From Echinarachnius parma (taxonomy: Eukaryota > Echinodermata > Echinoidea > Clypeasteroida > Echinarachniidae), in contig JBAMJV010007218.1 in the NCBI GenBank assembly GCA_037951105.1, positions 36,992 through 100,991 on the forward strand: a DNA stretch of 64,000 nt, written 5' to 3'. Position 1 is the first letter of the stretch. Every line of letters starts with the position of its first letter. Below are positions 36,076 through 47,357 of this stretch, in pieces. The notes beneath the pieces were generated by a model that worked only from the letters and a program-made list of their open reading frames with translations, was not told the DNA's origin and did not search any database. Both the position numbers and the translations under genes were made by a program.

Positions 36076-36801
36076 AGAGAGTTGAACATTGGTTTTCATA
36101 ATTACTTGATGCAGTTTATTTCGTCTGGCGGTTCTTAGATGTAATCATTCTGGCGAAATAAACCCAATCTCACAATTATTTGTGTTTATTTCGTCAGAGG
36201 AGTTTAGGAATATATATACAAAATTATGCGACTCATTTGTTATTATGGTAAACTAAAAAAGTGATTGTTGGAAGGACAGAAAATGGTGGCAGTTTCGTAA
36301 ATAAGATGCTTGGCCTAAAATTAAATATTAACTAAAAAATATATAGATCAGGGAAGGGAAATTCACATACTGACAGTTTCAAGTGATTGCATGCACAACA
36401 ATTTGTATGCGATTGACTGACTCCAAGTGACTGTGAATGGCACAGCAGCTATGTGTGCATTACCGGAAAACTCTGTGTATAAGGCACACTCGTGTAAAAA
36501 AAACACCCTGTAATGCTGTTGGAATACTTACATCGCTGGTCTAAGGCATATCAAGGGCTTAATGTCAATTGTAGCTGTCACCATCATATACATTTTTTCA
36601 CATACAAAATAGTGGTTAGTACAAAAATTGCACACATTGAGCAATAACACTGGTGTTCATAAATATTCATATTCATGAATATTCATAAGCACTTATACTC
36701 ATTACATATCATGCAATTTTCTAACTAAATTTTCTAATTAACTAACAACTATTTTCAATTATGAGCAAAATTTATCACCACTCGTTAGATAATTGCATAT
36801 A
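36076..36801. other. Intergenic, nothing recognised
   Basis: AT-rich sequence. An ATATTCATATTCATGAATAT cluster near 36662 is self-complementary. No gene is seen. Confidence 0.4.
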
Positions 36802-37331
36802 CAGGGTGGCCCAAAAAAAACGGAACGGGGCACTTCCCAAAATATAGTAACAAATGTATTATGTCCATCGGATAGAGTGTCTTTTCAAATGAATAACGAT
36901 ACCAAGAACAGTCAATTTGGTCGTGTAGTTTTTGTTTTAGGGCGCTGTGAGTGACACCATGTCAGGTTCTCTTTTTTGTCAATTTGTATTGAGCCAGCGC
37001 TTGATGAATCGCACGAACCGCCGTTCATACGGTTGAGCATCGCGCACTGTTGTTAGTGTGCACTCAGCCGTGTGCCGAGATAATGGACATGCTCGCTGAA
37101 TGGTATTACGGGCAAGGAGTGCGGTTAAACTGGCATTGACTAGGTCGAAATCTACATAAATCGGCACCTGACATGGTCTCACTCACTGTGTTCTTAAACA
37201 AAAACGACCTGACCAAAATTACTGTTCTTGGTATCGTATTTCATTGGAAAGGACACCCTATCCGATGAACATAAACATTGTGGTATTATATTTTGGGAAG
37301 TGCCCCGTTCCGTTTTGTTTGGGCCACCCTG
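36802..37331. mobile_element. Mariner-like MITE (CAGGGTGGCCC ends), copy 2
   Basis: It has the same ends and body as 27445-27976 and is flanked by TA. Substitutions and small indels separate the copies. Confidence 0.85.
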
Positions 37332-37690
37332 TATAATGAGTACTGCTGCTCACGAATGTATGAATATTCATTAGCAGCAGTAATTTGCTCAATAAACTTG
37401 CAATTTGTACATCTGTAACCAACATTTTTTTTTGTGAGAAAAAGGTGTATGTTGCTGAATGCTACAACAGACAGCAAGCTCTTGTCATGCCATAGGCCAG
37501 TGTAAATTTATTTATTTATTTATTTATTATTTTTTTTTGCTGTACCTGTGTATAAGGCGCACCCCGACTTTGAATTTTTTCCGATGGAAAAAAGTGCGCC
37601 TTATACACGGAGTTTTACGGTAAACAAAGTCAGAGTGAGTTAGTCCATGATCAAGTGATGAGTTGTTGTCAATAATTAATAATTCCCACT

Positions 37691-38250
37691 TTAAAGTGAT
37701 ACCTGTAAAGTGTCAGATATTGCACAAAATGACATTTGAGACTTCAATCCTACATCAATATCATTGTAAAATACAATTGAAAGATTTGTGAAAGTTTGAA
37801 AGAAAACGAACACTGTTTATCTAGTGAAAAAAACGAATATTGAGTTCATATTTTATCACCGAATACTGATGGCCTGTCATGGATTTGTAGCAGTCACAAT
37901 CAGCCGTTGACGATATCCGCACTCGTGTATGTTTACTGTACAGAATTCATGGAATTTGCGCACGTACGTTGGATCAAAGTTCAGTATAAGAAGCGTCTGG
38001 AAAGTTTCCCACGCGTGCTAGCTCGGACATGTTTAGCTAGGACAATTGTACTTTTTTTTCAATTGCGTTAATCAACGTGTTTCAAATAATGATTTTCAAT
38101 GATAATTATCTTCATACTAAAGGGACATTTGAAAAAATCCAACCCTATTTTATTCTTCTCTTACCATAAGCTAAACAACACGGTAGAAGAGAAACGAGGA
38201 AGCTCCAAGTAATTTTTGTGGATTTGGACACTTTACAGGTATGACTTTAA
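37691..38250. mobile_element. TTAA-flanked MITE (AGTGATAC..GTAAAGTGTC ends), copy 2
   Basis: This is the inverted relative of 18146-18692, with TTAA at both borders. Confidence 0.75.
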
Positions 38251-38361
38251 AGTCTTGTTGACGGCTAGGGTAGACCAATAATTGTGGCTACTGAAATCAT
38301 CCAGTGATACTAAACAATTCTGTGGTTGAGCTTGTTTTATAAAAACAGATAATACAGGTAC

Positions 38362-38932
38362 TTACAGGGATATTTGAGTTTTGTATAGAGGGAGCTACAC
38401 AAAATAATTTGTTGTGAGATAATGAAAAATTGAATGTCAAATTCGGAAGGGCACACAATTTTATTGACAGAATAAACTTTATTTAATAAAAACAGTTCAG
38501 AAATGTCTGAATATCTATAAGCAACCATTTGTAATAAATGTGGGGCCCCACAAATATTTGATAATTTTGAACCAGCTGTTAAAAAAGTCTAACATGCTTT
38601 GTCTTTTAAAAAATCTTTTAAAAAAATGTTTTTTATTATCTTTAATATCTAATCACTCTTTCAACAAAACATCACATGCACAATATTTCATTTAAAATGT
38701 TTGAAATCAATGAGAGTTTTAATATGGAGCGCCCTTTTGAGTTTAAACAGCTCTTTTTGCATGAAAACGGGCTTATATACTTCAGCCATTTGTAATGTTT
38801 TATTCCTTTTGAGCATGGTGGAGTTATTACTATTAGTTTGTAATGTAATTGTGCAGGTTTTGGTTACTAAAATTCACTTTGACCAAAACTTTACTCTCTT
38901 GACCAGAACTCAACTATCCCTATCTTGCGTCA
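38362..38932 (+). mobile_element. TTAA-type MITE, TTTTGGTAGAGAGGGCGC family, copy 3
   Basis: It has the same block order as the copy at 24767 (GAGTTTTGTATAGAGGGAGC, GGGGCCCCA, GAGCATGGTG, ending CAACTATCCCTA) with more divergence. An open frame of 165 codons starts inside it and has no domain. Confidence 0.7.
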
Positions 38933-40041
38933 GTGTAAATGCAAAACTCGGTTTATTCAGATGGTGCGCATGCGCACTCTGCTTACGCCTCGTGCGTCGT
39001 GTATATCTGACAAAACCTTCAGTGCATTGCATTTACAAAACACACCCTAGAACGTGTATTATCTGTATAATGAAACAGTATCTAAGAGACAGACATGATT
39101 TTTTTCATCCCTGGTCAATGTGTTACATTACATTCAAACTGATAAAGCGCCAAATTAGCACACAGCCAACAAGTAACAACAAAGGTGCATTGAGCTAGTT
39201 AGGCCTGATGCTTCATCCTACCTGGAAACCAGTGGCCGAGAGCATGATCATGACCCAGGACCAGCCTAGTTCCACTGATCTCTAGATATATGATTGTGCA
39301 ATCCTTTACGGTTCAATGAGTTGGGCGGTATGTGTGCTCTGCTACGTTCTGTTGATTTGTATGCAATTCTAGCATATTGACATCGATGAGTTAGATAGAG
39401 CCAATGCTGCTAAATGTTGCTGGTCCGTAATCGGGCTCTTGCCCCCAGTTCTTCTGGTCTCCTGGGTTTCAAGAAGGCTAGCCTCCATAGTAACTGTTTT
39501 GTTCCACTGGCCTGTTTATAGTCAAGTACAATAAATAATAATGAATGTTCAGAATATTCAAATCTTACTTGCCCAAATATAAAATGTAATATGCCTGCTT
39601 ACTTCAATCTGGCAACTAAACTAGACCGTTTGTGAAATTTGACTTGCCCAACAACAATTCTTACTTGCCATGGGCAAATGGAACAGTGCTTTTTTCGAGT
39701 CCTGTTTAAAAACGTTTATAACCAACAACAGAGACATTTTTAGCAGTTCCAGGTTATTGCAATTTAACCTGCTGAAAAATAGTGAAAATCAATATCCTCA
39801 AAACTTAGTTTGGATACATGTACAAAATCAGTACGGTATCATTTTGATGATATTTTGTGTTATAATGATGGAAGCTTTTGCCTTTATCTAAAGGTTTAAA
39901 AACATGTTTTTATTGTTTTTTGCAGAATTATGAACTCTGTAATATGCCTTGCAGAAGGACATGCATGTTGCAGCTGGGAACAATTCCACATTCCTTGCAT
40001 TAATTTGCAATAAAACATAAATACACACTTCAATCAAACGC
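38933..40041. other. Upstream region of the 2A/death-domain gene; no exon seen
   Basis: I find no recognisable promoter motif or 5' exon. If the 2A exon is preceded by a 5' UTR exon, it should lie here or further upstream. Confidence 0.3.
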
Positions 40042-40112
40042 TTGTTCCTTCATAGATGGCCGCTTCAAATTCTCTTCTTTTGTTCCTTCACAGATGGCTG
40101 CTCCAAAGTCAC
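40042..40112 (+). repeat. 38-bp tandem duplication of acceptor-like tract plus ATG
   Basis: TTGTTCCTTCATAGATGGCC (40042 on) is followed 38 bp later by TTGTTCCTTCACAGATGGCT. Each copy has a pyrimidine-rich tract, an AG and an ATGGC start. The second copy is the 2A start. The first ATG (40056) is out of frame and would open a 42-codon uORF ending at 40184. Confidence 0.75.
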
Positions 40113-40242
40113 CCTGTTCATCCCATGTGGACCATCATAGCGAACAGTTGTGCAAGCTCTACCTGTCCACAATCAACCTCATGAGGGCGGGAGACGTTGA
40201 GACCAACCCTGGCCCTGGCCCTAAAAGAGAGCCTCCGGAAAG
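40094..40242 (+). CDS. First coding exon: 2A-like peptide leader
   Basis: The exon encodes 49 residues and two bases. Residues 19-41 form a 2A-like sequence: LCKLYLSTINLMRAG leads into DVETNPGP at 34-41, matching the D-x-E-x-N-P-G-P rule. 2A peptides make the ribosome skip the bond between the last Gly and Pro (here Gly40 and Pro41). In sea-urchin NLR proteins such N-terminal 2A-like leaders have been reported to act as signals giving dual targeting. I chose the start because it follows a good acceptor (CTTCACAG) and gives the frame of the motif. The donor AG|GTAAAA leaves phase 2, which fits all the death-domain exons downstream: the split codon becomes Ser with unit 1. Confidence 0.82.
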
Positions 40243-41376
40243 GTAAAAACTGATAAGGTTGGGTATGACCTGGCAGGGTAACTTGTGGGTGAGGGACTTT
40301 TTTGTATTGAAGGGGCACAAGGGTCAAACACGATTGTTTTCAAGCAATCAGGGTATTTCAAAAGAAGCACCTCGGGAGAGGCATTTAAAATGTGTTGATG
40401 GGAATGAAGGCCTTGAACGGAAGTAGATATTTTCTGGATCATTGTTTTTTTTTGACAGAAAAATCCCAATAAATCTGCCACTTCTCAGGTCTTATGCCTC
40501 ACGACACACATTTTGCCAGTCGAGAGACAGTCGGATGTCAGTTGGGGCCGATTCAACACGATAAATCTGCTCCGACCGACCGGGCCCAACTCTACCTTGA
40601 TTGAAACCAGTCGGATCGGGTCGAGTCGGCTCTGTCTGCGCAGGGCTTTATGCTGTCATCCTCTCCTTGTGCCAAAGTATAAAGATCTACTCCATAGTTC
40701 GGTTTCATAGGTACACAGCAAGCAGGTGGAGCTAAGGATGAACAAACAAAAAAAATCACCACAAATTAAATGACTTGCATATCTCTGTACACAACTTAGT
40801 TATTTTGGGGTGGGGAGTTATCTATAGATTCACCCACCCCCTAAAAACAAACTTCAACACATCTACAGTGTAAATGGTATAATTGATTAATTAACAATCT
40901 CTGTCATGGATCACATCGTATCTAAGCAGTAGGACGTAGTCAGTCAGGATAAACAACCTCACAATGTCTTATGAGAGTGAGCTCAAATATGGTGTGCCTC
41001 AAGACTCAGTCTTGGGGCGATCCTCCTTTAGTAAATATGCTGGGCTACTCACAGACATCACCTGTTCTCAAAACATTGAAGTACATCCCAGTGATGAAAA
41101 CCTTGGTGTGCTACTCGATTCTTAAAAAAACATTGTCTTCACATGTAAATGCATCTTGCAGAACTGCATATGTTTATGATTCTATTGTATCTAACATTAC
41201 TTGTGAATAGAATTGATGCACTCGCTGACGTTTGGCGCATACAGAACCATGAGGCCATATTGGTTCTGTAAGTGGTGGTAATTAATTGCATTGTTTATGA
41301 ATTGCAAAAGAATATGCAATATCACACAAAGTTACCAAAACATATAATTATGTGTTGTTCTTTGTCTGGTGATCCC
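40243..41376. other. Intron 1 of the 2A/death-domain gene
   Basis: It contains a fragment (about 40598-40651) related to the right end of the TIR element at 28569. No exon is evident. Confidence 0.4.
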
Positions 41377-41696
41377 CTTTAATTTACATGTATTATCTTG
41401 ATGTCATACTTGAAGTGTGTTTCACTATTCTTCACCTGTATCTATCTGCCAGAAGTACACCTCAAAGTCTGCATGAACTGCATCTAATGTCAATTAATGA
41501 GGGCCAGCACAGGCCACAAGATGGGTTCTGACTACTCTACCTGCCAGCTATACGCCCCAAACATATAAGTATGTGTAGCTCTTTTCCTGGTGGTCCCCTT
41601 TAAATAACATGTATTATTTGTATGTCATACTTGCAGTGTGTTTCACTATTCTTCACCTTTTTCTATCTGCCAGAAGTACACTTCAAAGTCTGCACG
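41377..41696 (+). repeat. Tandem-type direct repeat of about 97 bp, two copies
   Basis: The block with GTGTGTTTCACTATTCTTCA and CTGCCAGAAGTACAC occurs at about 41377-41473 and again at 41599-41696, just upstream of death-domain unit 1. Confidence 0.75.
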
Positions 41697-42124
41697 ATGG
41701 AGTGCATCTCATCTTACTCTAGGAGGGTCCACAGTGTATGTAGTCAAGATACAGGGAAAGAGGCAGTGAGAACTGACAAATGTATCAAGTGTTACAGTAT
41801 GCATACACCTAGGAGGGCCAATTATTGTATGCAGTCAACATGTAGACCTGGGTAAAGAGGCCACAAGAAGTGACAGATTTATGCAGCACCTTGCTGGTGA
41901 TCTATAGGACAATCTGGCAATGGTATGGAGAAGGATGCGACCCCCGCTTTGTTTGCTTGTGAGATAACGTTGTCGTTTGACCCTTTCCAATTTCAGATGG
42001 GTTACAACACCTTTACTCCTTTCCAAAAACATGACTGCAAATACTAGAATATTTTGTTGATGGTCAATTTGTGCAAAGTCTTTATTATTAATTTCATGTT
42101 TTTTTTGTTTGTTTTTTCTCCCAG

Positions 42125-42393
42125 TTTTGATGATATCCTATGTGAAATAGCTGCACATGTCACGGATGATTACAAGATAAGAGACTTGGGGAATGCGCTC
42201 GGATTTTGCCAGGCCGATATTGAAAACTACCTCAAGACCAATGTGCGGTTAGATCAAGTGACTAGTGAAGGGACACTGCAGATGCTACGAGACTGGCATG
42301 ACACTGTGGGAAAGGCCGATGAGAGGTCTGTCCTCAGGGAAGCTTTGGTGAAGGCAAAGCTGCACAGGATAGCAGATGAGCATCTCCCAGAAG
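42125..42393 (+). CDS. Death-domain exon, unit 1
   Basis: The exon of 269 bases codes for about 90 residues of a death-fold domain. Landmarks are LGFCQADIENYL (helix 2-3 region) and MLRDWHDTVGK with the helix-5 tryptophan, followed by REALVKAKLHRIADEHL, the AL..L..IA signature at the end of Death domains. Such domains recruit adaptors by like-with-like contacts. Borders are TTTTTTCTCCCAG acceptor (phase 2) and GAAG|GTATAC donor (phase 1). It joins the 2A exon in frame. The first 24 residues (through NAL) differ strongly from units 2-4, whereas the remaining 65 are nearly identical, pointing to conversion or recombination inside the exon. Confidence 0.82.
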
Positions 42394-42785
42394 GTATACA
42401 ACCATGACAACGTAGAGCTATAATGTATATATTTAGTTCACATATACAGTAATTTAGAATCGGCTTTCAGCTACCCAATTTGAAATGCAAATTATTATTT
42501 TGTGTTATGTCTTGATATGAAACATGAATTGTTGCACATTACCTTTGTATAATCGTATACTTCTATATTAATGTCTTGGCCATTGGGAACATGGTGGGTC
42601 ATGTATCAGTTGATCGTACGACTGATTGATTGTTTAATCATGTATCCTGTTAAAGGACCCTGGTTTGGTGACTGAGTTAGAATACCTACCATAATAACCT
42701 GTTATAATGTTGATGTGTGAAATAAGAAGGACTTTGCTAAATAATCCAAATTATTTCCACTTGTTTATATGATGTATATTTGCAG

Positions 42786-42831
42786 AGTTGCAGAGTGGAT
42801 CAACTCAATCATCACAAGCTGGTAGCTCAGG
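42786..42831 (+). CDS. Ser/Gln linker exon, unit 1
   Basis: This 46-base exon is too short for ordinary ORF searches. It enters in phase 1 after TATTTGCAG and leaves in phase 2 at CAGG|GTAAGA. Joined to the death exon it reads ELQSGSTQSSQAGSS, a flexible polar linker. The same exon, identical in sequence, follows each of the four death exons. Its phases return the frame to that of the next death exon, making death plus linker a symmetric 2/2 module. Confidence 0.75.
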
Positions 42832-43003
42832 GTAAGATTTATTTACACACATAGTGTTCCTTGGTTGATATTCAACTGTATATTGCTTCTAGTGAATCAG
42901 GAAGTTACGTAGTGCACAATATGTGACCTTACACCACAAAACGACCAATAAGTCGGGAAAACTGATTGTGCTGATATTCATTTAACATTAAAATAGAAGT
43001 CAT

Positions 43004-44955
43004 CAGTGGCGTAGCTACGGGGGGGGGGGGGGCACGGGGGGCACGTGCCCCCCCCCCCCCCCCCCAATCGTTTGGCAAAAAAAAAAAAAAAAAAAATTAC
43101 GACCAGACATTAGCCAAATGTGTCTATATCATTCATTATTATCATGTTTTATTAAATGTGTGATGATAATAATGTTATCACCGATAATAAAGAAGAACAT
43201 AACGGTCGTTCCCTAGTACTAGCAATAGCGCACCTATACGGTATCAGTTTGAAGAATCCTTCCAATAAAGCGCCTTATTCAAATTTTTTGTTTGAAAAGG
43301 ACTGTAAATCTCGTTTTTTGCCGCGCGCTTCGCGCGCATACTGTTTCTCATATTGCAAGTTTCATTTCGGTTTGCTTGAACTCACCTTTCGAACTGTGTT
43401 GGTCAATGTAATTTCTCAAACGAAGTTTATTAAACCCTCATCTATAGCACACCGTCACAGAAAATAAAATAATCTGAAATAATAATGATATATTTCAGTA
43501 AATTCGGTGCATATGCGCTGAACGCAAATCATATTGGAATATCATGTCCCCCCACATTTGAAAGTGGAAGAGATTGTCCCCCTCCCTTTGTCATTATGTA
43601 TGTTTGGTTCCATACTTATATACTTCATATTACGTGATCGAGGTGTGCACCAAATCGCACAATTTCACGCCCCAAAATACAAAAGCTCCCTACTGTGGGA
43701 GGGGGACACCCCCTCCCACACCCTCCCCCACTCGGTCGCTTCGCTTCCTCACAATGTCTCCCCTCCACTTTTGAGAAGTTGTTGACGCCCTTGCTTAGTT
43801 TCATTGGAGCTCAATGCCCTAGACTATATCGATGGCTCTATAGTATACAGGATCACGTGGATCCATCTCATGCAAGGCTCAATCTTTCCTCGCTATTCCC
43901 GTTTAAAAATACGTTACGAGAAGGTTCACTATTATAATACAATGAAAAATAAAAAGAAAATAATGACCATACTTCTACAGTGATATTTTGAACACCAATT
44001 TCAAAAATGTCTCCACGTGGGAGGGGGTAAACCCCCTCCCACACCCTCCCCCCAATAAGTATAGACAAGCACGGATATAACGATAACGACGTGAGCGTAT
44101 TTGAGTCTGGTGTGTGTGCATGTACACGTAGGTTCGATTGTGTTTGTATACTTTATCAGGGAGATGCCTTAAAGGGGTATTCCGGGCCTGATAAAACCAT
44201 TCGTTATTTGAATAAGCAGAATAAGAGGCATCATTGGTGAAAATTTGATCAAAATCGGACAAGAAACACGGGAGTTATAGCCATTTGAACATCATGTAGT
44301 AATGAGCGATCGTTTCAAAATTGCCGCCATATGCAACATCATTGACGAGCAACTCGCCATGGCTTTAGTACATGAAAATACACTTATTTCTCATTTTCGT
44401 TGCTAAAAATTAATTTTTCTCTGCTTGTTTTCACGAATTCATAGAAGAATATCGATGGGCCAACCTCTGTGGAATTTGTAAGCTCATAAATTTGCTTTGT
44501 TATTAAGAAAATTTAAATTTTTTTAAATTTCCATGTAGAAGTCAAAATGGCTGCAGCTCGCAAGTGACGTCACGATCGATAGCAATTGCGAACGATACTA
44601 AAAATCGGAGCAAAGTTTATCCTGTCATAACTTTTTTATTGCTCTACCGTTTTGGCTCAGATTTTCGATCATGATTCTTCATATTCACTTCATTGTATAG
44701 CAAACATCACATTCCTGGGGTGGAATTCCCCTTTAAGTCTTGATTTCTTTAATTCAGTATTATCAAATTTCCTTCCAAGGTATGCACCAGATTGCATTAT
44801 TTCAAGTGAAAACTTGCAAAAGCTCCCTACCGTGGGAGGGGGGACACCCCCCTCCCACACCCTCACCCCCTCGGGCGCTACGCGCCCTCGGGCTTGGTCG
44901 CTCCGCTCCCTCGCAGTTGTGCCCCCCCAATCCGTTGACCCTCGCTACGCCACTG
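43004..44955. mobile_element. hAT-like element in unit 1 with perfect 8-bp duplication
   Basis: It begins CAGTGGCGTAGCTACGG and ends CTCGCTACGCCACTG. GAAGTCAT is repeated exactly on both sides (42996-43003 and 44956-44963). Units 2-4 show the empty site with a single GAAGTCAT followed by TACCTTTAAAGG. The interior has G/C runs, GCCGCGCGCTTCGCGCGC, and GCACCA modules of the same family as 5930-7160. A TTAA-flanked MITE is nested at 44169-44736. Confidence 0.9.
44169..44736. mobile_element. TTAA-flanked MITE (AGGGGTATTCCGGG ends)
   Basis: TTAAAGGGGTATTCCGGG and the inverted GGTGGAATTCCCCTTTAA bound about 560 bp. It is nested in the hAT-like element. Confidence 0.7.
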
Positions 44956-44968
44956 GAAGTCATTACCT

Positions 44969-45610
44969 TTAAAGGGACAGTCCCTCTTTTGCAAAACGTC
45001 TGAACAGTTTCCAGTTGATGGATGGGGATGAATGAAACACACACAAAAAAAAAATCAGATCGAACAGCCCTATAATTTGGATTCTACGAATGAAAAACGA
45101 ATGCGTCCCTCCATCAGACTATATATCGGTCAATAAAAGAGTTTAACTGATTTAGCATAATATTACAACTATATTGTACTTATTCTTGTAAAGGTATTGT
45201 GAAGCCGACATTTGTAAAGGTATGTCACGAAACAAATCTCAAAAATGGAGAATATGTAATTACATATAGTCGGTTTAAGCGAGGTGTGGTTATTTTGCCT
45301 AGTGTGCGGTCATGCTATTCTTAATTGTGCGCGGGTCACGTAGCTAGCGCGGGTCATGTAGGGGTCACACATCGCGTTGTGGTACTTCCTGGAATCCGTG
45401 TACGAACTTCCTCACTGGGTGAATATACATATAATGCACAATTAACCGTTGGATTATGGTTTATTAGTTTTAGGTCTATAACTCCACGAAAAGGAGATTT
45501 CAAGCCCTAATTTTTTCAGGCATGCTATTAAATTACATTTTTCTTTCATATAAGACAATAACCTCGCAACTTTTGAAATTTGGCTTGCAAAAGAGGGAAT
45601 GTCCCTTTAA
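44969..45610. mobile_element. TTAA-flanked MITE carried in the tandem unit
   Basis: AGGGACAGTCCCTCTTTTGC at the left and GCAAAAGAGGGAATGTCCCT at the right are inverted ends next to TTAA. The MITE was in the unit before duplication. Further copies are at about 47530-52792, 54717-57836 and 59760-60395, each except this one split by later insertions. A stray fragment is at 9944. Confidence 0.75.
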
Positions 45611-46640
45611 AATGGTATATAATTTGTTATAATATTTGGACTAAGCAAACCCTTTCAAAATGAACGCCAAAGATTTGGAATATGGCTGAAGCATTCTTAA
45701 AATAAGGGAGAAACGGGCCGCTTAAAAGATCAGTGCCCATTCAAGCGCTGTAATAAGATCACATTTATTAGGTGAAAACAAATATTTAAACATGATTTCC
45801 GACGCTCTAAATTTCACAGGAGGTAGATTAAGACACGCTAATTTAGGAAAATAATTCTGATTCACATCTTATTAAAGAAATTATGAAAAGTGATACAACC
45901 TCATGTTTTTAAGACAGGCAAATCTCATCACACAAATAAAACATTTGAACTTGAAAATGTATAACATAGTGATGTTTAAGGCACAATATATGAATGTATT
46001 CCAAGATTAGCATCTTATAGATGAAATCAAAACAAATGTTTGTATGAAGCAGATTGATTTGGAGTTCCATAATCACATTTCAAAAGTAATTCATCTGCAT
46101 TTGTAGGCAACGTTAGGAAATGAACCATTAACTTCTCAAGGCCATTACTTGGCCGTTCGGAGAGATTAGAGATGGCACTTTTTTCTGGTTATCGTTGACA
46201 TGTCTACTTAACATGTGCAAAAGGATTAAACAATCAAGGCAGCTTGAAATTCGAACCTAAAAATCTGGCCGTGTACACTTTTCGTTGGAATCGACCATAT
46301 GCATGTAATCTCACCCTAGGAGGACCAACAGTGTATACAGTCAACATCTAGGCCTGGGTAAAGAGGCCACAAGAAGTGACATGTTTATGGAGTACCTTAG
46401 TAAAAGGACAATCTGGCAATGGTATGGAGAAGGACACGACCCTCTCTTTGTTAGCTTCTGAGATCAAAATTGTCTTTTGGTCCTTTCCAATTTCAGATGG
46501 GTTGTAACACCTCTACTCCTTGAGTGGATCCTGGCATTTTGATATGTTTACAAATTACACACAGGCATGATTGCAAATACAAGATTGTTTCTTTTTATGT
46601 CCATTTTGTCTTGTAGGTTTCATTCTTTAATATCCCCCAG

Positions 46641-46909
46641 TTTTGATGATACCCTACATGGTATTGCTAAGAACATCACTGACAATGACAAGATTGAAGT
46701 CTTGGGAAGAGTGCTCGGATTTTGCCAGGCCGATATTGAAAACTACCTCAAGACCAATGTGCGGTTAGATCAAGTGACTAGTGAAGGGACACTGCAGATG
46801 CTACGAGACTGGCATGACACTGTGGGAAAGGCCGATGAGAGGTCTGTCCTCAGGGAAGCTTTGGTGAAGGCAAAGCTGCGCAGGATAGCAGATGAGCATC
46901 TCGCAGAAG
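46641..46909 (+). CDS. Death-domain exon, unit 2
   Basis: It has the same 269-base length and 2-in/1-out phases as unit 1. It opens FDDTLHGIAKNITDNDK, IEVLGRVLGFCQADIENYL, then the shared MLRDWHDTVGK and ALVKAKLRRIADEHLAEG core. No stop or frameshift occurs and both splice sites are intact. A second acceptor (TTGTCTTGTAG) lies 24 bases upstream in the same phase and would add RFHSLISP. An ATG at 46567 opens the same frame with a hydrophobic stretch (RLFLFMSILSC), which might suggest a signal peptide start, but it is more simply the intron's pyrimidine-rich tract. Confidence 0.82.
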
Positions 46910-47311
46910 GTATACAACAATGACAACGTAGAGCTATAATGTATATATTTAGTTCACATATACAGTAATTTAGAATCGGCTTTCAGCTACCCAATTTGAA
47001 ATGCAAATTATTATTTTGTGTTATGTCTTGATATGAAACATGAATTGTTGCACATTACCTCTGTATAATCGTATACTACTATATTAATGTCTTGGCCATT
47101 GGGAACCTGGTGGGCCATGTATCAGTTGATCGTACCACTGATTAATTGATTAATCGTGTATCCTTATGTTAAAGGACCCTGGTTTGGTGACTGAGTTAGA
47201 ATACCTACCAAGTACAACAATAACCTGTTATAATGTTGATGTGTGAAATAAGAAGGACTTTGCTAAATAATCCAAATTATTTCCACTTGTTTATATGCTG
47301 TATATTTGCAG

Positions 47312-47357
47312 AGTTGCAGAGTGGATCAACTCAATCATCACAAGCTGGTAGCTCAGG
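47312..47357 (+). CDS. Ser/Gln linker exon, unit 2
   Basis: Identical to the linker of unit 1, with the same TATTTGCAG acceptor, GTAAGA donor and 1-in/2-out phases. It allows unit 2 to join unit 3, or any later death exon, in frame. Confidence 0.75.

Larger units (their letters stand above)
41717..46314 (+). repeat. Tandem unit 1 (death exon, linker exon, MITE tail)
   Basis: This is the first of four tandem units, each about 2.5 kb without later insertions. It is interrupted by a 1,952-bp hAT-like element. Its left part, up to 72 bases into the death exon, is diverged from the other units; the rest is close to identical. Confidence 0.8.

Noticed and set aside
36979..37182. A 67-codon minus-strand frame that might be a transposase fragment
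   Set aside because: It sits in a mariner-like MITE shared with 27445, but the DDE motifs cannot be found and the other copy does not keep the frame.
38701..39198. A 165-codon plus-strand frame
   Set aside because: It starts inside a TTAA-type MITE, has no recognised domain and no splice context.
46230..46262. GGTTCGAATTTC on the minus strand, like a tRNA T-loop
   Set aside because: No acceptor stem, D-arm or anticodon stem could be paired around it, and it repeats in each unit.
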